Assembly (NCBI RefSeq): GCF_047302465.1
Contig: NZ_CP178621.1
Coordinates: 558,001 to 622,000, forward strand
Source: JACMRP01 sp047302465
GTDB lineage: Bacteria; Bdellovibrionota; Bdellovibrionia; Bdellovibrionales; Bdellovibrionaceae
Reading direction: 5' to 3'
DNA length: 64,000 bases
Under the pieces are notes generated by a model. It saw only the letters and a list, made by a program, of their open reading frames with translations. It did not search any database and was not told the origin of the DNA. The position numbers were made by a program, and so were the translations under genes. Each line of letters opens with the position of its first letter. Position 1 is the stretch's first letter. Below, piece by piece: positions 41,930 to 50,410 of the stretch.

Positions 41930-42355
41930 ATGTTGAGAATCATCAGCTTGTTAGAAGAAAAAAATCACTATTTGGAAAAGTTCTACTCTCTAAACGAAAG
42001 CGAACTTGTAAATTTCTCGATGGGTCACTTCGAAGGCCTCGAGAATTTCTACAACACTCGCGAGAGAATTTTAGAAATCCTTAAATACATTGATAGCCAG
42101 TTAGAAGCCGCGAATTCGGAAATCGAAGACATGAACCAGTGCAGTGCTGAAGAGCGCCGTCAGGTTAAGTCTGCTATGGCCATCAAAGACGAATATGTTA
42201 GCCGCATTATTGAGCAAGACCTTGAAGTGCTTGCCTGCATTGAGGCTGCAAAATCGAATATTATTCGCGAACTTCAGGATGTGCGTCGAGTTCGTAAAGC
42301 AGTCGGCGGTTATAAAAGTCCGACCTTCAATAAACGTCTGGACGAAGAAGCTTAG
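41930..42355 (+). CDS. FlgN/FliT-like flagellar chaperone
   Basis: 141 residues, almost all helical, with an N-terminal LLEEKNHYLEKFYSLNESELVNF. Helix pattern and position after fliS match FlgN/FliT chaperones of hook-associated proteins. No sequence motif proves it. Good fit as the chaperone for FliD or hook proteins. Confidence 0.65.
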   Translation: MLRIISLLEEKNHYLEKFYSLNESELVNFSMGHFEGLENFYNTRERILEILKYIDSQLEAANSEIEDMNQCSAEERRQVKSAMAIKDEYVSRIIEQDLEVLACIEAAKSNIIRELQDVRRVRKAVGGYKSPTFNKRLDEEA

Positions 42356-42519
42356 TCAAATTCATGACGTCTGGCCCCCGAAGAAGAGTCAAACTCATGG
42401 CTCATGCGGGTGCCAGATCGAACTTATTCAAGTGTTACATATAAAATAGCATTGGCACCATGGTTGCTTTTCTAAAAGGGAGGACGAAGAACTCGTCCCT
42501 TTAAGGAGAAGGAACGCCG

Positions 42520-43575
42520 ATGTTAGAATTACACAACCTTCAAAAGTCCAGTGACCTTACGACCGGTCCTGAAAATCTTTCGAATGTAGATCCAGTTAAA
42601 CCCGAGATTTATTTTGACCGTCAAGCTGCGCTTCGCGAGTTTGATCGCGAAACGGAACTCGCTCGAAAGCAAGAGGTTCAAGACTCTCTCGATGAAAAGT
42701 CGGCGACTCTCCTCGCAAACGCTCGCGTATTGATGAAGCATCAGGAATATTCCCTGGCTTTGAATCTTCTGCGTACGGCGTCTAATCGCAACTCGAAAAA
42801 TATGGCTGTCATTAACTTATTGGCAGACTGCCTCGAGAAAACTCAACGCTTTGATGAAGCACTTAAAGTACGTAATGCAGCCGTACGTGTAGAGTGCAGC
42901 TTCGATCAAGTTCAGAAGCTTGCGACTCTTTACTACAAGCTCGGTCGTGACGAAGAGGCACTTCGCCAATACTTCGAAGCGTTGTCTCTGTTAACAGAAG
43001 AGAACGAAGCTATTTTTGATATTTATAAAAACATGGGAAATATTCTTGTGCGCCAAGGAGACTTCGAAGGTGCAGAGGAGTATTACAATAAGGCTTATAC
43101 CCTAAATCCACAGTCAGACACATTGCTTGTTAACTTCGGGACACTTGAAGTGCAACGACAAGATTATGACAAGTCACTTTATTGTTTCCGCCAAGCCGTA
43201 GAAGCCAATTCTAAGAATGACAAAGCTTGGGTAGGACTTGCGATGGTGCATGCTCAGTTCGGAGATCAAGAGCTTGCATGGGCAAATCTGGAAACTGCTG
43301 TGGATATCAACCCAGCAAACAGAACTGCAGTTCTGCTTCTTGCAAATTGGGGTCTGCGTGACAGCCGCCAGGAGCAAGGAATTGCCGTCCTTCAAGATTA
43401 TCTAGGCCGCGTCGAGTTTGACGAAGATCTATCTTTGGTGCTGATCAACCTTTATTGCAGCACAAGCCAAATTGCAGAAGCCAAGCTTGAGTGTGAACGC
43501 GTGCTTTTGTGGAATCCGGCAAATCAAGAAGTGGCCTCTTTGCGCGAGAAACTAAAAAACATCAAGAAAGCATAA
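42520..43575 (+). CDS. Tetratricopeptide-repeat protein
   Basis: 351 residues; AAGGAGAAGG upstream. At least six TPR-like units from residue 60 on, for example YKLGRDEEALRQYFEALSLL, GDFEGAEEYYNKAYTLNPQ and NPANRTAVLLLANWG. No signal peptide; a cytoplasmic scaffold. Adjacent glycosyltransferase genes suggest it could organise flagellin glycosylation, as TPR proteins do in other O-glycosylation clusters; inferred from position only. Confidence 0.78.
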   Translation: MLELHNLQKSSDLTTGPENLSNVDPVKPEIYFDRQAALREFDRETELARKQEVQDSLDEKSATLLANARVLMKHQEYSLALNLLRTASNRNSKNMAVINLLADCLEKTQRFDEALKVRNAAVRVECSFDQVQKLATLYYKLGRDEEALRQYFEALSLLTEENEAIFDIYKNMGNILVRQGDFEGAEEYYNKAYTLNPQSDTLLVNFGTLEVQRQDYDKSLYCFRQAVEANSKNDKAWVGLAMVHAQFGDQELAWANLETAVDINPANRTAVLLLANWGLRDSRQEQGIAVLQDYLGRVEFDEDLSLVLINLYCSTSQIAEAKLECERVLLWNPANQEVASLREKLKNIKKA

Positions 43576-43578
43576 ATT

Positions 43579-44202
43579 ATGAGCATCATTTCATTTTCTG
43601 AAAACAGTGAAGGATATTTGATTCCGTTAGAAGACCAAAAAGCTTTGTGCAGCTTTGAAAATCCAATTGAAGAAGCTGAAAAGTGGGTCGCACAACAAAA
43701 CGTGACAATCTCTAACGAGATCGTTCTCTTAGGTTTGGGCGCCGGCTTTCATTTGAAAGCTTTGAAAGAAGCTCATCCGTATTTGAAAATTCACGTGATT
43801 GAAGTGCGTGACCAGTTGTTGCCTATCTATAAGAAGCAGATTCAATCTCAGGTCGAGAACTATTCTTGTTTCCAAAGTCTTGATGCGCTTCTTGCTTCTG
43901 ATGCTTTTGAGAACATCATTATGAAGTCTTTGCCGGTTTATTTCATGAGAAGTTCTTGGGGGGCCCAAGAAGACCTATTCTATTCTTTGTGGAAGAACCT
44001 CACAGGCCGCTCTGTTTATGCAATTGCAAAACAATTCGCAAATCTTGGAGTTGAGATCGACGAAGGAACATTGTCGTCTTTACAACAAACTGAAAAGCCA
44101 CTGTCTATCAAAGAGGCGACGGACATCATCGTGAATTCTGACAGCCAAGTTGCAAAAGAAAACCGTGGTTATTTTGAAACCTTGAGAGAACTGCTGAAAT
44201 GA
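43579..44202 (+). CDS. Maf-like N-terminal-type protein
   Basis: 207 residues. The segment EIVLLGLGAGFHLKALKEAHPYLKIHVIEVRDQ resembles the nucleotide-binding-like start of Maf/DUF115 flagellin-glycosylation proteins, but it is far shorter than a full Maf and lacks the rest. The role is inferred from the neighbours. It overlaps the next glycosyltransferase gene by 4 bases, so they are coupled. Confidence 0.5.
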   Translation: MSIISFSENSEGYLIPLEDQKALCSFENPIEEAEKWVAQQNVTISNEIVLLGLGAGFHLKALKEAHPYLKIHVIEVRDQLLPIYKKQIQSQVENYSCFQSLDALLASDAFENIIMKSLPVYFMRSSWGAQEDLFYSLWKNLTGRSVYAIAKQFANLGVEIDEGTLSSLQQTEKPLSIKEATDIIVNSDSQVAKENRGYFETLRELLK

Positions 44203-45449
44203 TGATTTTGGGGATTTCACTTTTAAGATTGGGGGATTTGATTTTGCAAAAACCCCTGATTGAGGGTTTGCGTAAAAAGCATCCTCAAAGTGAAATTCAT
44301 TTGCTGATCAACAAGCAGTTTTCGCAAGTAGAGTTTCTTTTCGAAGGCTTAGTGGATCGTTTTATTTATTTTGATCGCGAGTCTTTACAAAAAAGCTGCG
44401 GCGAAAAAGAATACAATATCCTTTGGGGCTACCATCAGCTGAAAAGTTTGGTTGATGATATTAATAAGAACACTTACGAAACAGTTTACAACTTTACTCA
44501 CAATCGCTTAACGGCGCACTTGGCGGGAATGATCAATTCTTCCAATAAAGTTGGCATCTATTCCGTTCAAGGTCAATTTTATGGCCTGACAAATCCGTGG
44601 ATTCAATTTTTCAATAACTACTTTGGCAGACCTGAAGCGACGGGCTTTCACTATACGGAACTCTTAGCGCGTGCTTTGGAGATTCCTCTGCAGCAACCCT
44701 CGATTAAATGGAAACGCCCGCACCTTCTGAAGACGATCCTTATACAGCCTTTAACAAGTGACGTGAAAAAGAACTGGAGCTTACAGAAATACAAAGCTCT
44801 GGCAGAGCGGTTACAGCAAGAGACCGGCTATCAAGTCAAAGTTTTGGGTGCGCCATTTGAGAAAGCACAGCTCAGCACGGTTTTTGACGAAAAAGATCTT
44901 TATATTTGCGATTTCAACAATGCCGCAAAAGCCTTGCAGGACGCGGCTTTGCTGGTGACAGGCGACACAAGTGTAAAACACTTGGCGGCACTTTATGACG
45001 TTCCAATATTAGAGCTGTCTTTGGGCAGTAGCCAGCCGTTACAGGTAGGAGCCTACTCTAACAATGCGGTCATTTTGCAACCAAGAGTGGCTTGTGGTCC
45101 TTGCCCTCATTCTAGTCCATGTTCACAGCGGTCTCATCTTTGTGGAGAGAGCTTGGATGTAGAGCCGGTTTTTGAATCGGCACGCATGTTATTGAATTTA
45201 GAAAGAACCGAATGGCTACAATTTAGCCAGAAAAATCCGGATTTAAATGTTTTAAGAACAGAGATCGGGGATTTGATGGGTTGGACCATCCAATGCCTAT
45301 CACTGGCGCAAAAGAATCAATTTGAACAAGTTATTCAAAAAAAGACGATGATCGTCGAAGAACTCAATCGACGTCATCAAGCAGTTAAGGGAGCCTCCAA
45401 TGAACAACGAACTAGAAAGTTACCTGACAGTGGCGCTGAAGCGTCTTGA
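44199..45449 (+). CDS. Glycosyltransferase family 9 (heptosyltransferase-like), first copy
   Basis: 416 residues. N-terminus ILGISLLRLGDLILQKPLIEGL is the GT9 start. The C-terminal half has the donor-site region GDTSVKHLAALYDVPILEL and the family cysteine cluster CGPCPHSSPCSQRSHLC. It transfers a sugar, typically heptose, from a nucleotide donor. Position after flagellar chaperones suggests flagellin rather than LPS as acceptor, but LPS is the standard role of GT9. Confidence 0.88.
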   Translation: MMILGISLLRLGDLILQKPLIEGLRKKHPQSEIHLLINKQFSQVEFLFEGLVDRFIYFDRESLQKSCGEKEYNILWGYHQLKSLVDDINKNTYETVYNFTHNRLTAHLAGMINSSNKVGIYSVQGQFYGLTNPWIQFFNNYFGRPEATGFHYTELLARALEIPLQQPSIKWKRPHLLKTILIQPLTSDVKKNWSLQKYKALAERLQQETGYQVKVLGAPFEKAQLSTVFDEKDLYICDFNNAAKALQDAALLVTGDTSVKHLAALYDVPILELSLGSSQPLQVGAYSNNAVILQPRVACGPCPHSSPCSQRSHLCGESLDVEPVFESARMLLNLERTEWLQFSQKNPDLNVLRTEIGDLMGWTIQCLSLAQKNQFEQVIQKKTMIVEELNRRHQAVKGASNEQRTRKLPDSGAEAS

Positions 45450-45573
45450 AAAGGCCTATAAAGAGGTTTTGAAAACTCAGGGCTACAATGAAGAGACAGA
45501 AAAATTAAAACTACTTACAGAACTCGTTAAAGAACAGGGAAGTCATGAAAATTCTAGTGCTTCAACTCGCTAG
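45400..45573 (+). CDS. Small helical protein, 57 residues
   Basis: ATG 45400 with AAGGGAG (45387-45393) six bases upstream. It overlaps the end of the first GT9 gene by 50 bases and the start of the second by 29. Predicted product MNNELESYLTVALKRLEKAY and onward is one amphipathic, highly charged helix ending in HENSSASTR. It fills the otherwise unexplained gap between the two transferases. No family known; it could be a coupling peptide that lets ribosomes reach the next gene, or a small partner of the transferases. Confidence 0.55.
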   Translation: MNNELESYLTVALKRLEKAYKEVLKTQGYNEETEKLKLLTELVKEQGSHENSSASTR

Positions 45574-47002
45574 ACTTGGCGACATCTACATGACGTGGCC
45601 CGCTTTGCGCGCCATTAAAAGAATGCATCCGAATTGCGAGTTGCATTTCTTAACACGCTCGAAGTTTGGCGCAGCGACAGAAGGCCTCAAAGTCGTAGAC
45701 CATCATCTTCAAATGCCGACCAAATTCTTTTTGGAGCCTCTTATTCAGCCGACGCTGGATTTAGAAGATGCGATGAAGCGTCTTGGAACCTTTGTCGACG
45801 CTCTAAAAGCGGAAGAGTATGACTGGGTGATTAACTATACATTCTCTCCGGCTTCCAGTTATCTGACCCATGCGATTACCGGTCCGAAGACTCGAGTGAC
45901 TGGTTATACTCGTCACTCGGACGGGTTCTTGGGAATTCCAGATGAAGTCAGTGCCTATTTTTATGCTCAGGCCGGAGTGACTGGGTATAACCGTGTCCAT
46001 TTGACGGATCTATTTATTTCGATGTTGGGCTATGACTATGTTGATTCCGACTGGGATCCGCCACAAGTGGATGGCCGTGACTTCGGATTGCCCGAGAAAT
46101 TTATATTGGCTCATATCGGCGCATCCGAAGCTAAAAAATCTCTGCCACCTTTTAAGTGGGCGCGTGTTCTAAAAAACTTCTTTGATCATAATCTTGAAAC
46201 ACCTGTAGTGATGATCGGCGCAGCCAACGAAAGAAATTTGGGCGAAGCGATCGAAGCTGGTGTTAGTCGTGGTCGTATCATTAACTTGATTGGGCAAACT
46301 CAGCTCAGAGAAGTTTTCCATCTTTTGAAAAGCGCGCAAATGCTCGTGGGCTGTGATAGTGCTCCGATGCATATGGCAGGTTTAACCAATACACCGTGCT
46401 TAAATATTAGTTTTGATTCCGTGAATTTCTGGGAGACCGGTCCAAAAGCGACCCACAGCTTTATTTACAAAGCCAGTTTCCCCGAGGACGTGGTTTCGGA
46501 AGAGCTGGGTGCATATATGCATCAGGTTTTGCAAGGCAAAGCGCCCGCAGAACTCATTCAGCGCAGTTCAGGTTTAGAAAGCTACCAAGTTCCACAAGAA
46601 GATCCCCAAGAACTCTTTACTTGGAACTTGGTTCAAGCATTGTACTTGAGCGGTAACTTCCCGGTGACGGACAACCTTCAGTTCTGTCAGGCCATTTCGA
46701 AAATTTACGAGGTCAATGATCTTGCTCGGCAGAACATCCGCCAGATCCCCGACAAAGGTCTGGAAGTGATGGCGCCGTTGTTAGACCGAGCAGACGAGGT
46801 CATCGCAGCTGTGGCGCGTGTTATGCCTTCGGTAGCGCCTATTGTGAAGTGGTATCAAACTGAAAAGGCACGTATTCCGGCAGGAAGTCAGGAAGAAGTG
46901 GCGCAGTGGACCTTAGAGGTCCATGAAAAGCTGCAAAGAATCTTGAGCGTTTATATGCTTGAAGATAGCATTAAAGCTCATGAATCAAACTTTAAAGAGT
47001 GA
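45545..47002 (+). CDS. Glycosyltransferase family 9, second copy
   Basis: 485 residues with AGGGAAG before the ATG. N-terminus KILVLQLARLGDIYMTWPALRAIKRMHPNC is GT9; the donor region VGCDSAPMHMAGLTNTPCLNISFDS follows in the C-terminal half. The ~130 C-terminal residues are an extra helical region. Likely works in the same pathway as the first copy. The histidine kinase gene overlaps its end. Confidence 0.88.
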   Translation: MKILVLQLARLGDIYMTWPALRAIKRMHPNCELHFLTRSKFGAATEGLKVVDHHLQMPTKFFLEPLIQPTLDLEDAMKRLGTFVDALKAEEYDWVINYTFSPASSYLTHAITGPKTRVTGYTRHSDGFLGIPDEVSAYFYAQAGVTGYNRVHLTDLFISMLGYDYVDSDWDPPQVDGRDFGLPEKFILAHIGASEAKKSLPPFKWARVLKNFFDHNLETPVVMIGAANERNLGEAIEAGVSRGRIINLIGQTQLREVFHLLKSAQMLVGCDSAPMHMAGLTNTPCLNISFDSVNFWETGPKATHSFIYKASFPEDVVSEELGAYMHQVLQGKAPAELIQRSSGLESYQVPQEDPQELFTWNLVQALYLSGNFPVTDNLQFCQAISKIYEVNDLARQNIRQIPDKGLEVMAPLLDRADEVIAAVARVMPSVAPIVKWYQTEKARIPAGSQEEVAQWTLEVHEKLQRILSVYMLEDSIKAHESNFKE

Positions 47003-49013
47003 TGCTCATCCTATTTTGTGGATTTCGAAAGAGCCTTTGCCGCAGGAATACCGTGGCTTAGGCTTGAGCATGAAGGTGGATTGGGCCGAGGCTCAGTCCG
47101 CCATTCAAGCAGAGCGCCTTTTGCAAACCGGCCGTTTCTCGGTGGTTTTGGTCTCTTCTGATATGGAAGAGAACGTCGCTCTGGATTTGCTGTATCTTGC
47201 AAAAATTCATCAAGCCTTTTCAAGTCGTATCTTTCGCTCTGAAGAAATGAGCGAGCGTGTGATCCGCGAAGGCATTAATCGCGGCCAAGTGCTAAGAATT
47301 ATTCCTCAAGAGCTGGATATAAAAACCTTTCAAGGATTTTTGAACGGGGCTTTGGAAAAGCATCTGCAACGTTCGCAACAATCTCAGTTGTTGAGAGAGT
47401 CTTCGCGCCAGAACCGCGAGCTTGAAGGACTTACCAATAGCTTGGAAGAAATCGTTGAAGAGCGGACTTTGCATATCGAGATTTCTCATACAGAAGAAAG
47501 CGAAAAGCTTAGCCGCGAACGATTGCTGATCCGTTTTATCAAAGAATTGGCTGCGCAAGGTTCCTTCGAAGACATTCTGCAGGTTTTGCGTCGAGAATTG
47601 CGTAAATTTCATAAATTAGGTGATCCGATTTTGGCTTTCCGTTTCGGAGGTTCAAAAACTTCTTTGATGAGCTTTCATGGTGGACAGTTCACTCAGTCTG
47701 AAAGCGCGATCGATATTGAGTTTCCGGACAAGTATCATGCAAATCACCCGGGCTTGGTGAAGAGTTTTGCAAATCACTATGGGCGTCCGTTTATTAAAAC
47801 CCTGATGTTCCCTTTGGAATTGAAGTTGATTCGCCAGTTGGACGAAGGAAAAGCCGAAGCAATTTTATGTTTTGAAAGTTCTTTGGCGGATAAAGAACTA
47901 GCGTTCTTCTTAGAATATATCAATGACCGCTTAGGCCCCTTGAGTATGGCTCTGGACCGTGTACTTTTAGAAAATAGACTTTCTATTTTTTCATACCGTT
48001 GGGAAAAAACTTTCGACAGCATGAAAGATCCTATCGCCATTGTCGATGTGGATTACGAAGTCGTACGCTCTAATAAAAAGTTTTCTGAACAACTGGTTGG
48101 ACAAAGATGTCATGAGCGTTTTGCGGGAAGAACCGATATTTGCCCTGGTTGTCCAGTTTCTCAAGCGCTGAAAGATAAAACATCTGAAAGTGGGCAGATC
48201 CAAGTGGGATCTCGCACGTACCAAGTTTACAGTTACCCAGTTGTGATTGAAAGTGGCAGCCGTTCTACGAATGTCGTGAACCAGTACGTCGATATTACGG
48301 AATCTCGTGAGTTGTACTTAAAGGTTCTGCAAAGCGAGAAAATGGGTGCCATCGGAAAACTTGCGGGCCACATCGCCCACGAGCTGAACAATCCCCTAAC
48401 AGGATTGAGATCCTTGGCACAAGTACTTTTGCAAGAAGCTCCGAAAGGGGAATCTTTGCATTCAGACTTGCAAGAAATTGAAAAGGCCGCGCTTCGCTCG
48501 CAGAAAATTATTAAAAATCTTTTGGAGTTTTCGCAGAACGACAGTCAACCTCAGGTTCTGATTTCTGTGGATGAAATCGTGGAAAAGACGCTACCAATGC
48601 TGAAGACAGCGCTACGCTCTCATCGCTTCCAACTAAATCTGAAGTCTCGCGAGGCTTTGGTGGAAGTCGAGCCGCATTTGCTGCAACAGGTGGTTTTCAA
48701 TTTGGTGAACAACGCCTGCCAAGCGATGAAGGACCCGGGGACTTTGACGGTGAGTGCCGTTATTTCGTCACAACACCCACGCTTTGTTGAACTGAGCGTC
48801 AGGGATACCGGGGCAGGGATTCCCAAAGATATTCAAAATAAAATATTCGAAGCCTTTTTTACCACAAAAAAAGAAGGACTTGGCACCGGGCTTGGTTTAA
48901 GTATGTCGAGATCCATTGTGGAACGATTTGGTGGCGAAATTCGCTTTGATTCCGAGATGGGAAAAGGCACCGTGTTTTACATCAATCTTCCGATTAGAGA
49001 GATGGCGAAATGA
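46980..49013 (+). CDS. PAS-domain sensor histidine kinase
   Basis: 677 residues from ATG 46980, overlapping the GT9 gene by 23 bases. Order: pseudo-receiver (about 1-125, without the phospho-Asp), coiled coil, a GAF-like region (about 190-330), PAS (about 345-450) with CHERFAGRTDICPGCPV, HisKA with His467 (GHIAHELNNPLTG), and HATPase (NLVNNACQAM, DTGAGIP, TGLGLSMS). Soluble, no membrane segment. Paired with the receiver-only protein that follows. The cysteines in the PAS suggest redox or metal sensing. Confidence 0.88.
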   Translation: MNQTLKSDAHPILWISKEPLPQEYRGLGLSMKVDWAEAQSAIQAERLLQTGRFSVVLVSSDMEENVALDLLYLAKIHQAFSSRIFRSEEMSERVIREGINRGQVLRIIPQELDIKTFQGFLNGALEKHLQRSQQSQLLRESSRQNRELEGLTNSLEEIVEERTLHIEISHTEESEKLSRERLLIRFIKELAAQGSFEDILQVLRRELRKFHKLGDPILAFRFGGSKTSLMSFHGGQFTQSESAIDIEFPDKYHANHPGLVKSFANHYGRPFIKTLMFPLELKLIRQLDEGKAEAILCFESSLADKELAFFLEYINDRLGPLSMALDRVLLENRLSIFSYRWEKTFDSMKDPIAIVDVDYEVVRSNKKFSEQLVGQRCHERFAGRTDICPGCPVSQALKDKTSESGQIQVGSRTYQVYSYPVVIESGSRSTNVVNQYVDITESRELYLKVLQSEKMGAIGKLAGHIAHELNNPLTGLRSLAQVLLQEAPKGESLHSDLQEIEKAALRSQKIIKNLLEFSQNDSQPQVLISVDEIVEKTLPMLKTALRSHRFQLNLKSREALVEVEPHLLQQVVFNLVNNACQAMKDPGTLTVSAVISSQHPRFVELSVRDTGAGIPKDIQNKIFEAFFTTKKEGLGTGLGLSMSRSIVERFGGEIRFDSEMGKGTVFYINLPIREMAK

Positions 49014-49363
49014 AAATCTTAGTTGTCGATGATGAACCTCTTGTGCGGAGATCCTTGGGCCGAGCGCTGAAAAGCCGGGGGCACGAGATTTTGGAAGCCG
49101 AAGATGGTTTGCAGGGTCTGACGATGTGGCGCGAACAAAAGCCTGATTTGGTTTTTTTGGATGTGCTTATGCCAAAGATGACGGGCCCTCAAGTATTGGC
49201 TGAGATGGGTTCTCAGCACAACGGCAAAGTGATTTTAATTTCGGCGTTTTCCGGAGAGCACAATATGGAAACCGCAGTGCAAATGGGTGCGGACTTGTTT
49301 ATTCCTAAACCCTTTGAAGATATTTTCTCGATTGTGAGTGTGGCTGAGGACTTGGTGAAATGA
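49010..49363 (+). CDS. Single-domain response regulator
   Basis: 117 residues, a receiver domain only: acidic pair VVDDE, phospho-site Asp51 (VFLDVLMP), Lys in PKPFED. ATGA overlap with the kinase gene, so it is its cognate partner. With no output domain it probably acts by protein contact, like CheY, on the flagellar motor or a neighbouring enzyme. Its stop overlaps rsmD by 4 bases. Confidence 0.93.
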   Translation: MKILVVDDEPLVRRSLGRALKSRGHEILEAEDGLQGLTMWREQKPDLVFLDVLMPKMTGPQVLAEMGSQHNGKVILISAFSGEHNMETAVQMGADLFIPKPFEDIFSIVSVAEDLVK

Positions 49364-49929
49364 GAATTATTTCTGGCAAATACAAAGGGCATCCGTTGGT
49401 AGAATTCAAAGCGGATCACATTCGTCCCACAACAGACCGTGTGAAAGAAACTTTGTTTAATAAATTGATGTTTGAGCTTGAAGGAACCAAAGTTTTGGAT
49501 TTGTTTGCCGGAACTGGAAATCTTGGGATCGAAGCTCTGTCCCGTGGGGCCCGCGAAGTGACTTTTGTGGAAAAGCACCCCAAGTCCTTGGAAATCTTGA
49601 AAAAGAACCTGGCAAAACTAAAAATCCCGGCCGTCGATTACAAAATCATCAATGCGGACGTCTTAACCTATCTGAAAAAGTACAACGACGAACCGTTTGA
49701 TATCATTTTTGCGGACCCGCCATTTACAGAAAAAATGGCCCACGCAGTCATGGAGCATGCAAGCCTTAGTCAGGCCTTTGGAGCTCACACTCTATTGACG
49801 ATTGAGTCGGAACGACGCGAGCGTATGGAGGATTTGTACGGCGATCTAGAGCGTTACGACCATCGCGAGTTTGGCGACAAAATCCTTTCTTTCTTCTCGA
49901 AAAAACGAGATAAAGAAAGCCATGAGTAA
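49360..49929 (+). CDS. rsmD: 16S rRNA (guanine-966-N2)-methyltransferase
   Basis: 189 residues. MRIISGKYKGHPL, RPTTDRVKETLFNKL, the SAM loop LDLFAGTGNLGIEALSRGA and the catalytic DPPF motif are all present. Methylates G966 of 16S rRNA. In most bacteria rsmD precedes coaD, as here. Confidence 0.95.
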   Translation: MRIISGKYKGHPLVEFKADHIRPTTDRVKETLFNKLMFELEGTKVLDLFAGTGNLGIEALSRGAREVTFVEKHPKSLEILKKNLAKLKIPAVDYKIINADVLTYLKKYNDEPFDIIFADPPFTEKMAHAVMEHASLSQAFGAHTLLTIESERRERMEDLYGDLERYDHREFGDKILSFFSKKRDKESHE

Positions 49930-50410
49930 GGTCGCAGTTTATCCCGGCAGTTTTGATCCCATCACTCTTGGCCACGTCGATATTATCCAAAGAATTTCGC
50001 ATCTCTATGAAGAGACCGTGGTCTTGATTTCGCAATCTCCGAACAAGGCATCTTTGTTCACACCTCAGGAACGAAAAGAACTTATCGAAAGAAGTCTGTC
50101 GCATCTTAAAAATGTGCGCGTGGATATTCACGAGGGGCTTACGACGGACTACATGAAAACTGTGAACTCACAAGTGATCGTGCGCGGATTGCGTGCGGTT
50201 GTGGATTTTGAATACGAGCTCACCATGGCCAATATGAACAAGATGCTGGCTCCGAGTATTGAAACACTCTTGGTCTTCGCGGATCCGAAGTACTACTTCA
50301 TTTCTTCGCGCGGAGTGAAAGAGGTGGCTCAGCACGGTGGTTCTTTGCAAGGTCTCGTGACAGATGTTGTGGCGGATGCCCTGACCAAAAAAATGAAGAG
50401 GTCCAAATGA
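49922..50410 (+). CDS. coaD: Phosphopantetheine adenylyltransferase
   Basis: 162 residues from ATG 49922, overlapping rsmD by 8 bases. PGSFDPITLGHVDII carries the nucleotidyltransferase HxGH-type motif, followed by RGLRAVVDFEYEL and ISSRGVKEVA. Penultimate step of coenzyme A synthesis. Overlaps the aminotransferase gene by 4 bases. Confidence 0.97.
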   Translation: MSKVAVYPGSFDPITLGHVDIIQRISHLYEETVVLISQSPNKASLFTPQERKELIERSLSHLKNVRVDIHEGLTTDYMKTVNSQVIVRGLRAVVDFEYELTMANMNKMLAPSIETLLVFADPKYYFISSRGVKEVAQHGGSLQGLVTDVVADALTKKMKRSK

